The notes under the pieces: model-generated
The model's database searches: none
Seen by the model: the letters and a program-made list of their open reading frames with translations, nothing else
What the model was told of the DNA's origin: nothing
Part shown: positions 1 to 5,278 of the stretch, piece by piece
Layout: each line of letters starts with the position of its first letter
Numbering within the stretch: position 1 is the stretch's first letter
Made by a program: the position numbers and the translations under genes
From: Planctomycetales bacterium
Lineage (GTDB): Bacteria > Planctomycetota > UBA11346
NCBI GenBank assembly: GCA_025362255.1
Contig: JANYGY010000049.1
Location: 1 to 5,278, forward strand
Direction of reading: 5' to 3'
Length of the DNA stretch: 5,278 nucleotides

Positions 1-290
1 ATCGAGACGCATTCGACCAGCTTTCCGTCCTGCATCTTGAGCAGCGATTTGACCGTGCCGTCGCGGCTTTCCTGGTGCTGATCTTCGACTGCCGGCAGCA
101 GGGTGAACTCGCCATCCAAGCGCGCGGCAACATCGCTGGGCAACCCTTTGATGTCAGCGAAGCGAAGCGGCGCGGGCACCCGCCACAGGCCTTGGAATAA
201 CTGCTCACCACGAAACGCCGGCAGTCCCAGGCTGGTGGCCCAGGTGCGCACCTGCGCCAGCGTCATGCCATAGAAATCGACCATGGGCAT
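1..290 (-). CDS. rlmN: 23S rRNA (adenine(2503)-C(2))-methyltransferase RlmN, N-terminal part, runs off left edge
   Basis: Reading leftward from an ATG at 290 gives 96 residues starting MPMVDFYGMTLAQVRTWATS and continuing with a GLPAFRGEQLFQGLW segment and a DGTVKSLLKMQDGKLVECVS segment. This matches the N-terminal helical domain of RlmN: the LxxLGxxxFRxxQ helix, then the S-DGT-K strand pair that leads into the radical-SAM barrel. In the family, the enzyme uses S-adenosylmethionine and a 4Fe-4S cluster to methylate C2 of A2503 in 23S rRNA and A37 in some tRNAs, in the cytoplasm. The CxxxCxxC cluster motif would lie beyond the left edge, so catalytic residues cannot be checked. The start is uncertain: in-frame ATGs lie at 290, 284 and 266, none with a strong Shine-Dalgarno sequence. 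I prefer 290 or 284 because VDFYGMT aligns with the usual residues before the first helix. It could only otherwise be the close paralogue Cfr, which is much less likely. Confidence 0.88.
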   Translation of the reverse strand, partial: MPMVDFYGMTLAQVRTWATSLGLPAFRGEQLFQGLWRVPAPLRFADIKGLPSDVAARLDGEFTLLPAVEDQHQESRDGTVKSLLKMQDGKLVECVS

Positions 291-355
291 GACGATACGC
301 CTGCGCCCACCATCGGAAGCGCCGCCAGGAGCCACCAAAACAAACCGGCGACCAT
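263..355 (-). CDS. possible small hydrophobic ORF (30 aa) preceding and overlapping rlmN
   Basis: An ATG at 355 opens a 30-codon frame ending in TGA at 265-263. The peptide is strongly hydrophobic at its N terminus (VAGLFWWLLAALPMVGAGV at residues 2-20), resembling one short membrane segment or a signal peptide, with a cysteine at 23. It has the best ribosome-binding site in this part of the window: AAGGA at 367-363, seven bases before the ATG. It overlaps the proposed rlmN start in another frame, and its stop forms an ATGA overlap with the internal rlmN ATG at 266. That geometry would fit a leader peptide or translational coupling. No family is recognised. It could equally be a chance frame, with the purine-rich stretch merely part of the rlmN leader. 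Nothing here proves expression. Confidence 0.33.
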   Translation of the reverse strand: MVAGLFWWLLAALPMVGAGVSSCPWSISMA

Positions 356-362
356 TTGATTT

Positions 363-367
363 TCCTT
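363..367 (-). promoter_or_regulatory. Shine-Dalgarno sequence upstream of the ATG at 355
   Basis: The minus strand reads AAAAGGAAAATCAAATGG, which puts AAGGA seven bases ahead of the ATG at 355. It is about 70 bases from the rlmN ATG at 290, too far to serve that start directly. This is the main reason for taking the 30-codon ORF seriously. Confidence 0.4.
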
Positions 368-369
368 TT

Positions 370-382
370 GACGCGTTGCGTC
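370..382. repeat. short perfect inverted repeat in the rlmN-sthA divergent spacer
   Basis: GACGC-GTT-GCGTC is a 5-bp perfect stem with a 3-base loop. It lies between two divergent genes and directly upstream of the AAGGA on the minus strand. It could be a small operator half-site pair or a weak RNA hairpin, but this length is expected by chance fairly often in GC-rich DNA. I found no convincing sigma-70 promoter boxes beside it. Confidence 0.25.
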
Positions 383-437
383 GCGCGCCAACCCTGCCGC
401 ATCGACCTTCCCACCCTGCGACCGATGTGAGCCCCTC

Positions 438-1856
438 ATGGATGTGACTTCTTACGATCTTCTGGTCATCGGCGGCGGTCCCGCGGGCAGCAGCGCCGCC
501 ATCACGGCGGCGATGTTCGGCAAGCGCGTCGCCGTCATCGAGATGGCCGAGACGATCGGCGGGGCCGGCATCAACACCGGGACCATCCCGAGCAAGACCC
601 TGCGCGAAAACGCCCTGGTCATTGCCGGCGCCAAGTCGCGCGCGCTGCCGTGCCTCGAAATGTCGATCCGCAGCGACGCGACCCTCGCCTCGTTGACCCA
701 TCAACTGACCGCGGTCGAAAAAATGGTGCGCGGTGAATGGGAGGCCCGGTTCATCGAACGCGGCGTCGTCACCGTCTTTGGCCGCGCCACTTTCATCGAT
801 GCACACACCGTCGAAGTGATTTCGCCAGATGGCACCATCAGCCGGATCGGAGGTGACTACATCCTGATCGCCACCGGCTCGTCACCGGTGCGGCCTCCAG
901 GTTTCGATTTCGCCCACCCGCGCATCCACGATTCCAACGAGATCCTCGGGATCGAGGTCCTGCCCAAACAATTGGCGGTGGTCGGCGCCGGAGTCATTGG
1001 CGCCGAATATGCCTGCAGTTTTGCGGCGCTGGGCGTCGAGGTGCATCTGATCGATGGCCGCGCTGAACTGATGCCGTTCCTTGATCATGACATCGCTGCC
1101 TGCATCCGCGCCGGGATGGTGTCAGCCGGCATCAATCTCCATTTTGAGGAAAAAGTCGTCGCCTGCGAATCGCCCGAGAGCGGACCGGTGATCCTGCGTC
1201 TGACCTCGGGCGCGACGCTCACGGTCAGCGACGTGCTGGTGGCCTCGGGACGCAGCAGCAACACCGATGGACTTGGCCTCGACCGGGCCGGTGTCGCCCT
1301 GGGTACACGTGGGCTGGTGCCGGTCGATGCCCACTGCCAGACCGCCGTCCCGCACATCTACGCCGCCGGCGATGTGATCGGCGCCCCGGCACTCGCGGCG
1401 ACCAGCATCGAACAGGCTCGCATCGCGGTCTGCCACGCCTTCGGCCTGATGGACAAGGCGTTGTCGCAGCTGCTGCCCACCGGGATCTACACTATTCCCG
1501 AGGCAGGCTGCGTCGGCCTTACCGAAGCCGCCTGCATCGCCGCCGGGACTCCGATCGTCATCGGGCGGGCACGCTATCGCCAGAATCCGCGCGGCCGGAT
1601 CATCGGTGATGAACATGGTCTGCTGAAATTGGTGTTCCACCTCGAGACCAAGCGTCTTCTGGGGGTCCACGTGGTCGGTGAGCAAGCCACCGAACTGGTC
1701 CACGTCGGCATGATGGCGATGCTCGGCGCGGCGACGATCGAGACCTTCGTCAACGCCTGCTTCAACTATCCGTCGCTGGGCGACCTCTATAAAAATGCGG
1801 CGTACATGGCGATGCTTCAGGGGCGCAGCGATGTGTGCGCGTCGCTTTCGGATTAG
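438..1856 (+). CDS. sthA: soluble (Si-specific) NAD(P)(+) transhydrogenase, SthA type
   Basis: This 472-residue flavoprotein is full length for the family (E. coli SthA is about 466). SthA-type enzymes reversibly pass hydride between NADPH and NAD+ in the cytoplasm, mainly to dispose of excess NADPH. Domains in order: FAD-binding Rossmann motif GGGPAG at 12-17; GTIPSK loop at 48-53; ATG strand at 145-147; NAD(P) Rossmann motif GAGVIG at 183-188; second FAD contact AAGDVIGAPALA at 309-320; then the dimerisation domain with PTGIYTIPE at 347-355 and FNYP at 442-445, both hallmarks of SthA rather than of lipoamide or mercuric reductases. The positions of the superfamily redox cysteines are Gly44 and Thr49, so no active-site disulfide can form. 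Asp206 follows the second beta strand of the NAD(P) fold. The start at 438 lies directly before the first beta strand, with only a weak GTGAG upstream. The gene stands alone, convergent with the next gene. Confidence 0.9.
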   Translation: MDVTSYDLLVIGGGPAGSSAAITAAMFGKRVAVIEMAETIGGAGINTGTIPSKTLRENALVIAGAKSRALPCLEMSIRSDATLASLTHQLTAVEKMVRGEWEARFIERGVVTVFGRATFIDAHTVEVISPDGTISRIGGDYILIATGSSPVRPPGFDFAHPRIHDSNEILGIEVLPKQLAVVGAGVIGAEYACSFAALGVEVHLIDGRAELMPFLDHDIAACIRAGMVSAGINLHFEEKVVACESPESGPVILRLTSGATLTVSDVLVASGRSSNTDGLGLDRAGVALGTRGLVPVDAHCQTAVPHIYAAGDVIGAPALAATSIEQARIAVCHAFGLMDKALSQLLPTGIYTIPEAGCVGLTEAACIAAGTPIVIGRARYRQNPRGRIIGDEHGLLKLVFHLETKRLLGVHVVGEQATELVHVGMMAMLGAATIETFVNACFNYPSLGDLYKNAAYMAMLQGRSDVCASLSD

Positions 1857-1866
1857 ACGTGCGACC

Positions 1867-3159
1867 TCACGGCGTACTGGCTTCGTCTGCCCAATTGCGG
1901 ATACGCGGCACCAGGAGTTCAGCCCCCAGCACGCGGGCGCAGGCCACGGCCGGCACGGCCAGGATCATACCGTAGAGCCCGGCCACTGATCCGCCGGCGA
2001 TGATCGCGATCATGATCACCAGCGGATGGAGGTCGGTGGCCTTGCCCTGGATCAGCGGATTGAGCACGTAGTCCTCAAGCGATTGCGCGACCGAGTTGAC
2101 CAGGGCCGGAAACAGCAGGACCTTCCACCACACGAGTGCCAGCACCCCGGTCTGCGGGTCGGTCATGGTGTAGAATCCGGGCGTGCCGGCGCCGAGCGCA
2201 TCGATCGCCAACAGGCCCCACGCGATCGGCAAGCCGATGAACGCGAGATAGGGGATCAGGCTCAACGCCCCAGTGACCAGCCCGAGGACCAGCGCGTACG
2301 GCACGCCACAGATGGTCCACCCGATGGCGTAGATCAGCGCAAGCACGCCGGCGGTCATGAGCCGCCCGCGGACGAACCCGCTGATGATGCGATCCATGCG
2401 CGCCAGCAGCTCATCCGCCCGACCCCGGCGTGAACCTGGGACCAGTGACCGCAACGAGGCCGCCACCGCGGGGAAGCGCACCGCGAAGGTGAAGAAGGCG
2501 AACCCGGCGATGGCTATGAATAAGCCGGCCCCGGCTACTGCTCCGATCACCGTCCCCAGCGAGCCGAGCACGGCGCCGCCGGCGGCGGCAACGCGCTGGA
2601 ACAGATCTTTTTCCTCGGTCGCTGGCTGGCGCAGTGCGAGTTCCTCGCGGACGAGCGCGCGGATCCGTGCTTCGTCGAGCTGGGGAGCTACGGCAGTGGC
2701 GGTTTCCGGGGCGGGTGGGGCAGGCGGGCGATCGGACACGACTCGGGCCAAGAGGGCGTTGGCGGCATTGCGCACCCAGGCGGGGCGCTGCTCATCGAGC
2801 AGGAATGCGCGTGCCCGATGAGCATGGTCATCGGCGTTGCGCACCAGCGCGGTCGCCTGGCGGACCACCGGCGGCGCGATCACTGCGGCCAGGCCCAACA
2901 GCGCCGCGACTGCGGTGGCAAGCAGCACGATCACAGCGCCAGTGCGGCCGATCCGAGGGAGCGCCTTGACGATCCGCCGGACCAGCGGCTCGCACAGATA
3001 AGCGAGAGCCAAGGCCACCAATAAGGGCAACGACACCACGCTGAGTTTGGCCCCTAACCAGAGCGCCAAGATCGTTCCCCCCAGCACCGCCACGTCACGG
3101 ACCACCTGAAATTGCCAGATGTGCAGGGTGTGGACCGGTCGGCCGTCGGGTTCAGTCAT
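1867..3159 (-). CDS. AI-2E family transporter (PF01594), polytopic inner-membrane protein
   Basis: The 430-residue protein has the layout of the AI-2E/PerM family. There is an N-terminal hydrophobic pair (about residues 19-60) and a third membrane segment at about 73-97. A hydrophilic insertion of roughly 100 residues follows, containing a proline/alanine stretch and a charged LDEARIRALVREEL segment. The C-terminal membrane half carries SLIPYLAFIGLPIAWG from residue 300, SLEDYVLNPLIQGK, LHPL at 377-380, and GLYGMILAVPAVA. These match the family's SLIPYxGP, EnxvLxPrimGk, lHPLvv and GxxGmllAvP signatures. Characterised members export the quorum signal AI-2 or act as Na+/H+ antiporters, so the substrate here is unknown. 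The frame stays open to an ATG at 3291. I chose 3159 because the extra 44 residues are unlike family N termini and neither ATG has a clear Shine-Dalgarno sequence. Its stop lies ten bases from that of the convergent sthA. Confidence 0.85.
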   Translation of the reverse strand: MTEPDGRPVHTLHIWQFQVVRDVAVLGGTILALWLGAKLSVVSLPLLVALALAYLCEPLVRRIVKALPRIGRTGAVIVLLATAVAALLGLAAVIAPPVVRQATALVRNADDHAHRARAFLLDEQRPAWVRNAANALLARVVSDRPPAPPAPETATAVAPQLDEARIRALVREELALRQPATEEKDLFQRVAAAGGAVLGSLGTVIGAVAGAGLFIAIAGFAFFTFAVRFPAVAASLRSLVPGSRRGRADELLARMDRIISGFVRGRLMTAGVLALIYAIGWTICGVPYALVLGLVTGALSLIPYLAFIGLPIAWGLLAIDALGAGTPGFYTMTDPQTGVLALVWWKVLLFPALVNSVAQSLEDYVLNPLIQGKATDLHPLVIMIAIIAGGSVAGLYGMILAVPAVACARVLGAELLVPRIRNWADEASTP

Positions 3160-3225
3160 GGCGGCAGTGAAACGTTCGATGCCTGGTCCGCAATCGCTGA
3201 CCCGCGATGTTGGAGCCGGTGAAAA

Positions 3226-3255
3226 GTTACAGGCTACATGCGGAAAAATCAGCAA
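3226..3255 (-). promoter_or_regulatory. candidate sigma-70-like promoter for the AI-2E gene
   Basis: On the minus strand, TTGCTG (3255-3250) and TGTAAC (3231-3226) are separated by 18 bases. They match three or four positions of each consensus box. Transcription would begin about 60 bases before the ATG at 3159. The match is weak and was found by eye. Confidence 0.2.
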
Positions 3256-3352
3256 ATCAGGTCCTTGGCGAACTCCCTCAGGAATCTTCATCGGGCGTTC
3301 ACTGGATCTTTTGCCGTTGCCTCAATCATGAGCCGTTCTCCGCACGCCATTC

Positions 3353-3357
3353 AAGGA
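3353..3357 (+). promoter_or_regulatory. ribosome-binding site that fixes the efflux lipoprotein start
   Basis: AAGGA lies eight bases before the ATG at 3366. It decides between that start and the in-frame ATG at 3207, which would add 53 residues ahead of the signal peptide. The ATG at 3366 leads straight into a lipoprotein signal sequence. Confidence 0.75.
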
Positions 3358-3365
3358 TCGTTTCC

Positions 3366-4829
3366 ATGCTTCGTCCGCTGCCGTTAACTTTTTCGATGCC
3401 GGTGTCGCTGTCGCTCATGCTGATGATCGGCGGCTGCGGGACGAAGCCCACGCCACGTGACGCCGATTTGACCGCCGGCGCCCTTCCCCATCCGGTGACG
3501 GCAGACCAGCAGTTCGCGGCGGGCGGTGAGACCGGGGCGGTGGCTGATGGCTGGCTGAAAACCTTCGCCGATCCCGAGCTTGAGAAACTGGTCGCCGAGG
3601 CGCTCGTCAATAATCGCGACCTCGCAGTGCTGTCAGCGCAGTTGGATCAGGCTGCATCACGGGCCCGCCAAGCAGGGGCCGACCTCAAGCCGCAAGTGAG
3701 CATGGCCGCGGGAGCCTCTGCTTCGGGCGGCGGCAATGGATCGCGCACCGATCAGATGGGCGCCGGGTTGTCGATGTCCTGGGAAATCGACGTCTGGGGC
3801 CGGATGGCTGCGGGGCAGAGCGCGGCCCAGGCCCAGTTCGCGTCAGTCGTTGCCGATGCCGCCTTTGCCCGCGAATCGCTGGCCGCGCAAGTAGCGAAGG
3901 GCTGGTTCCTCGCCACCCAAGCCGTGCAGCAGGAGGCCATCGCCACCCACTCGGCAGAGTTCCGCCAACGCCACCTCGAGATCGCCATTCAGCGCGAAAA
4001 AGTCGGCAAGGGCTCGGCGCTTGAGGTGGCCCAGGCCCGGGCAGAGCTTGGAACCTCTGAAGATGCGGTTCAGAAAGCCAAGAGCGGGCGCGATAATGCG
4101 GCGCGCTCGCTTCAGATCCTGCTCGGACGATATCCCTCTGCCGAGATGTCGGTTGCCGCGACGCTGCCCACCATGCCGCCGGCCCCGGCCGCCGGGCTGC
4201 CCAGCCAGTTGATGGAACGCCGCCCGGATCTGATCGCCGCGACCCGTCGGGTTGCAGCGGCATTCAATCAGACCGAGTCGGCCAAGGCGGCGCGCCTGCC
4301 GCGGCTGGCGATCACCGCAGGGGGTGGTGCACTATCACAAGATTTCCAGTCGATGTCGCTCAACGATGTCTTCTGGAATATAGGCGCCAACCTGATGGGT
4401 CCGATTTTCGATGGCGGCCGCCTTAAGGAGCAGGTCGTCATCGAGACTGCCAAGCAACAGGAGGCGCTCGCGCTTTACGGCAAGGCGGCGCTCGAGGCAT
4501 TCCGACAGGTCGAGCAGGCGTTGGCGGAAACCCGCCGGCTGGCCATTCGCTCTGAGCTGTTGATCGCTGCTGAAAAAGATCAGGACGAAGCCGAGCGCTT
4601 GACCCAGGCGCGATTTGACGCTGGCGCGATCGATCAGTTGAGCCTCATCCTGATCCAAGAGCGCGCGCTCAATGCGCGTCTCGCCCGCCTCGCCATCCAG
4701 GTCGAGAGCCTGACCAATCGGGTGAACCTCCACCTCAGTCTCGGTGGCGGTTTCGCTCCGCCGGAACCGACATCCGACGACCTGTCCAACCCGTCCAAGG
4801 CCGTCACGGCCGAGAAAATCAAACCATGA
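3366..4829 (+). CDS. outer-membrane efflux lipoprotein, NodT/OprM (TolC-like) family
   Basis: This 487-residue protein is the outer-membrane channel of a tripartite export system. It forms a trimeric beta-barrel plus alpha-helical tunnel that docks to a periplasmic adaptor. The N terminus is a lipoprotein signal peptide ending in MIGGC with the lipid-attachment cysteine at 24. Then come the conserved W63..DPELEKLV start (69-76), the first OEP repeat with SWEIDVWGR (D142-R146), the family-defining MERRPDL at 283-289 that opens the second repeat, and GPIFDGGR at 345-352. Long alanine/glutamine-rich coiled-coil helices complete each repeat. Length and motifs agree with the NodT subfamily, and nothing is missing. 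It is the first gene of an operon: its stop overlaps the next start as ATGA, and a HlyD-type adaptor follows one gene later. Substrate cannot be predicted from the sequence. Confidence 0.92.
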   Translation: MLRPLPLTFSMPVSLSLMLMIGGCGTKPTPRDADLTAGALPHPVTADQQFAAGGETGAVADGWLKTFADPELEKLVAEALVNNRDLAVLSAQLDQAASRARQAGADLKPQVSMAAGASASGGGNGSRTDQMGAGLSMSWEIDVWGRMAAGQSAAQAQFASVVADAAFARESLAAQVAKGWFLATQAVQQEAIATHSAEFRQRHLEIAIQREKVGKGSALEVAQARAELGTSEDAVQKAKSGRDNAARSLQILLGRYPSAEMSVAATLPTMPPAPAAGLPSQLMERRPDLIAATRRVAAAFNQTESAKAARLPRLAITAGGGALSQDFQSMSLNDVFWNIGANLMGPIFDGGRLKEQVVIETAKQQEALALYGKAALEAFRQVEQALAETRRLAIRSELLIAAEKDQDEAERLTQARFDAGAIDQLSLILIQERALNARLARLAIQVESLTNRVNLHLSLGGGFAPPEPTSDDLSNPSKAVTAEKIKP

Positions 4830-5191
4830 CCACCGGCTTCGAGATCTTCTGCCTCGTCATCCTCTGCCTTGGCCTGACCATGGTGGTCTACGGTCTGGTG
4901 TGGTTGCACGGCATCCCGCACCACATCGCCGAGGCGAACAACCATCCGCACAAGCGCACCATCCATATCGCCTGCTGGCTGAGCGTCTTCACCCTGCACG
5001 CAATCTGGCCGCTGGTCTACCTCTGGGCGATCATGCCCGGCAAAAGCATTGCGGTATCGGTCGACCATCCGTTGACCAATGCCCTGACCGAGCGCGTGGC
5101 TGACCTGGAGCGACGCCTCGCTGCTTTGTCGGTCGCACCGACGGCACTGACCGCACCGACTGCGCCGACCATGACTGCGAAGGAAAACTGA
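4826..5191 (+). CDS. DUF3302 (YiaW-like) small inner-membrane protein
   Basis: The 121-residue protein has two membrane segments (about residues 7-27 and 48-70) joined by a short histidine-rich loop. The pattern H28-G-I-P31, N39-H-P-H42, I46-H47 and F55-T-L-H58-x-I-W-P62 matches E. coli YiaW (DUF3302) closely. In E. coli the yiaW gene lies beside yiaV, which encodes a HlyD-like adaptor, and the same pairing is seen here. The molecular role of DUF3302 is unknown; by analogy with AaeX beside AaeA it is presumed to be an accessory membrane part of an export system. A short amphipathic segment (about 87-101) and a low-complexity Pro/Thr/Ala tail (105-118) follow the second membrane segment and appear to be additions beyond the core. 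There is no separate Shine-Dalgarno sequence; the 4-bp ATGA overlap with the upstream gene implies translational coupling. Confidence 0.85.
   Translation: MTTGFEIFCLVILCLGLTMVVYGLVWLHGIPHHIAEANNHPHKRTIHIACWLSVFTLHAIWPLVYLWAIMPGKSIAVSVDHPLTNALTERVADLERRLAALSVAPTALTAPTAPTMTAKEN
5134..5169 (+). repeat. short 9-bp tandem repeat inside the DUF3302 gene
   Basis: Four imperfect 9-bp units run head to tail: CGCACCGAC, GGCACTGAC, CGCACCGAC and TGCGCCGAC, with a decayed CATGACTGC after them. Units 1 and 3 are identical. As nine is a multiple of three, the repeat stays in frame and encodes a (P/L)-T-A tripeptide series in the protein's C-terminal tail. Gain or loss of a unit would change tail length without a frameshift. 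Confidence 0.6.
5180..5184 (+). promoter_or_regulatory. ribosome-binding site of the HlyD-like gene
   Basis: AAGGA lies eight bases before the ATG at 5193 and inside the last codons of the DUF3302 gene. The third operon gene therefore has its own strong initiation signal as well as close spacing. Confidence 0.7.
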
Positions 5192-5192
5192 G

Positions 5193-5278
5193 ATGCTCGA
5201 ACTCCTCGCCGCCGTCTACGGCACGATCTGCTGGCTGCTCTTCAAGAAATTCAAGTTGATCCCGGTCAACGATTACAC
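5193..5278 (+). CDS. HlyD-family membrane-fusion protein (YiaV-like), N-terminal part, runs off right edge
   Basis: Only 28 complete codons are present. They encode an N-terminal membrane anchor (LELLAAVYGTICWLLF) followed by KKFKLIPVNDYT. E. coli YiaV begins in the same way, with a hydrophobic segment, then VFKIFRIPVNQWT, and then the HlyD barrel-sandwich and coiled-coil domains. The family forms the periplasmic bridge between an inner-membrane partner and a TolC-like channel. It follows the DUF3302 stop after a single base, has a good Shine-Dalgarno sequence, and sits two genes after the outer-membrane channel it would be expected to contact. The call rests on the short N terminus plus gene order. 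The diagnostic lipoyl-like and coiled-coil domains are outside the window. Confidence 0.72.
   Translation, partial: MLELLAAVYGTICWLLFKKFKLIPVNDY

Larger units (their letters stand above)
3160..3365. other. divergent intergenic region between the AI-2E protein and the efflux operon
   Basis: These 206 bp separate two outward-facing genes and must hold the promoters of both unless longer starts are used. The stretch around 3221-3260 is more AT-rich than its surroundings (GAAAAGTTACA and GGAAAAATCAGCAAATCAG), as expected of a promoter zone. Both flanking frames extend through it, with upstream ATGs at 3291 on the minus strand and 3207 on the plus strand. The encoded extensions look non-native, so it is treated as non-coding. 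No long palindrome or factor-independent terminator is visible. Confidence 0.5.

Noticed and set aside
205..414. 69-codon minus-strand frame across the rlmN start
   Set aside because: Its translation is rich in Arg, Trp and His with no family resemblance, and the rlmN frame explains the same bases far better.
1122..1703. 193-codon open frame on the minus strand inside sthA
   Set aside because: It is antisense to a well-recognised enzyme, and its translation is low-complexity and domain-free. This is typical of the mirror frame in GC-rich coding DNA.
2026..2821. Plus-strand frames of 135 and 154 codons opposite the AI-2E gene
   Set aside because: They encode Arg/Ser/Ala/Gln-rich nonsense antisense to a clear membrane protein and have no recognisable domain.
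3246..3260. AATCAG direct repeat (AATCAGCAAATCAG)
   Set aside because: Two 6-bp copies two bases apart are within chance expectation and do not match any operator I recognise.
3207..3365. N-terminal extension of the efflux lipoprotein from an ATG at 3207
   Set aside because: It would place 53 hydrophilic residues ahead of the signal peptide, whereas the ATG at 3366 has an AAGGA at ideal spacing.
4744..5103. 119-codon frame overlapping the end of the efflux gene and the DUF3302 gene
   Set aside because: Its Arg/Pro/His-rich translation is a shifted-frame shadow. The overlapping DUF3302 frame has clear family motifs.
1..5278. Mobile element, CRISPR array, tRNA or riboswitch
   Set aside because: I found no terminal repeats, regularly spaced repeats, cloverleaf or known aptamer core, and the non-coding space is small.

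Overview
This window comes from a GC-rich, double-membraned (Gram-negative) bacterium. The evidence for two membranes is a NodT/TolC-type outer-membrane lipoprotein encoded next to a HlyD-type periplasmic adaptor. The genes are tightly packed and of ordinary chromosomal character. There are no transposases, integrases, phage genes, tRNAs, rRNAs or CRISPR repeats. The phylum cannot be fixed from the sequence alone.

Layout from left to right. (1) On the minus strand, running off the left edge, is the N-terminal part of rlmN, the 23S rRNA/tRNA adenine-C2 methyltransferase. A possible 30-codon hydrophobic ORF with a good Shine-Dalgarno sequence precedes and overlaps its start. (2) After a short divergent spacer, on the plus strand, is a complete soluble pyridine nucleotide transhydrogenase of the SthA type. 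Both active-site cysteine positions of the disulfide-reductase superfamily are replaced in it. (3) Ten bases beyond its stop, converging from the minus strand, is a complete AI-2E-family (PF01594) polytopic membrane protein. (4) After a divergent intergenic region of about 200 bp, a plus-strand operon begins. It holds an outer-membrane efflux lipoprotein (NodT family), a small two-TM DUF3302 (YiaW-like) inner-membrane protein overlapping it by ATGA, and the first 28 codons of a HlyD/YiaV-like membrane-fusion protein that runs off the right edge.

Functionally the window is two housekeeping enzymes (RNA methylation, NADPH/NADH balance), one transporter-like membrane protein of uncertain substrate, and the start of an export system. 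The export operon is the most distinctive unit. The DUF3302-HlyD pair resembles E. coli yiaW-yiaV, and here it is translationally coupled to its own outer-membrane channel, which suggests a self-contained envelope-spanning export complex. I see no wholly unprecedented system. The points most worth following up are the yiaWV-like tripartite arrangement, the cysteine-free SthA active site and the small ORF coupled to rlmN.
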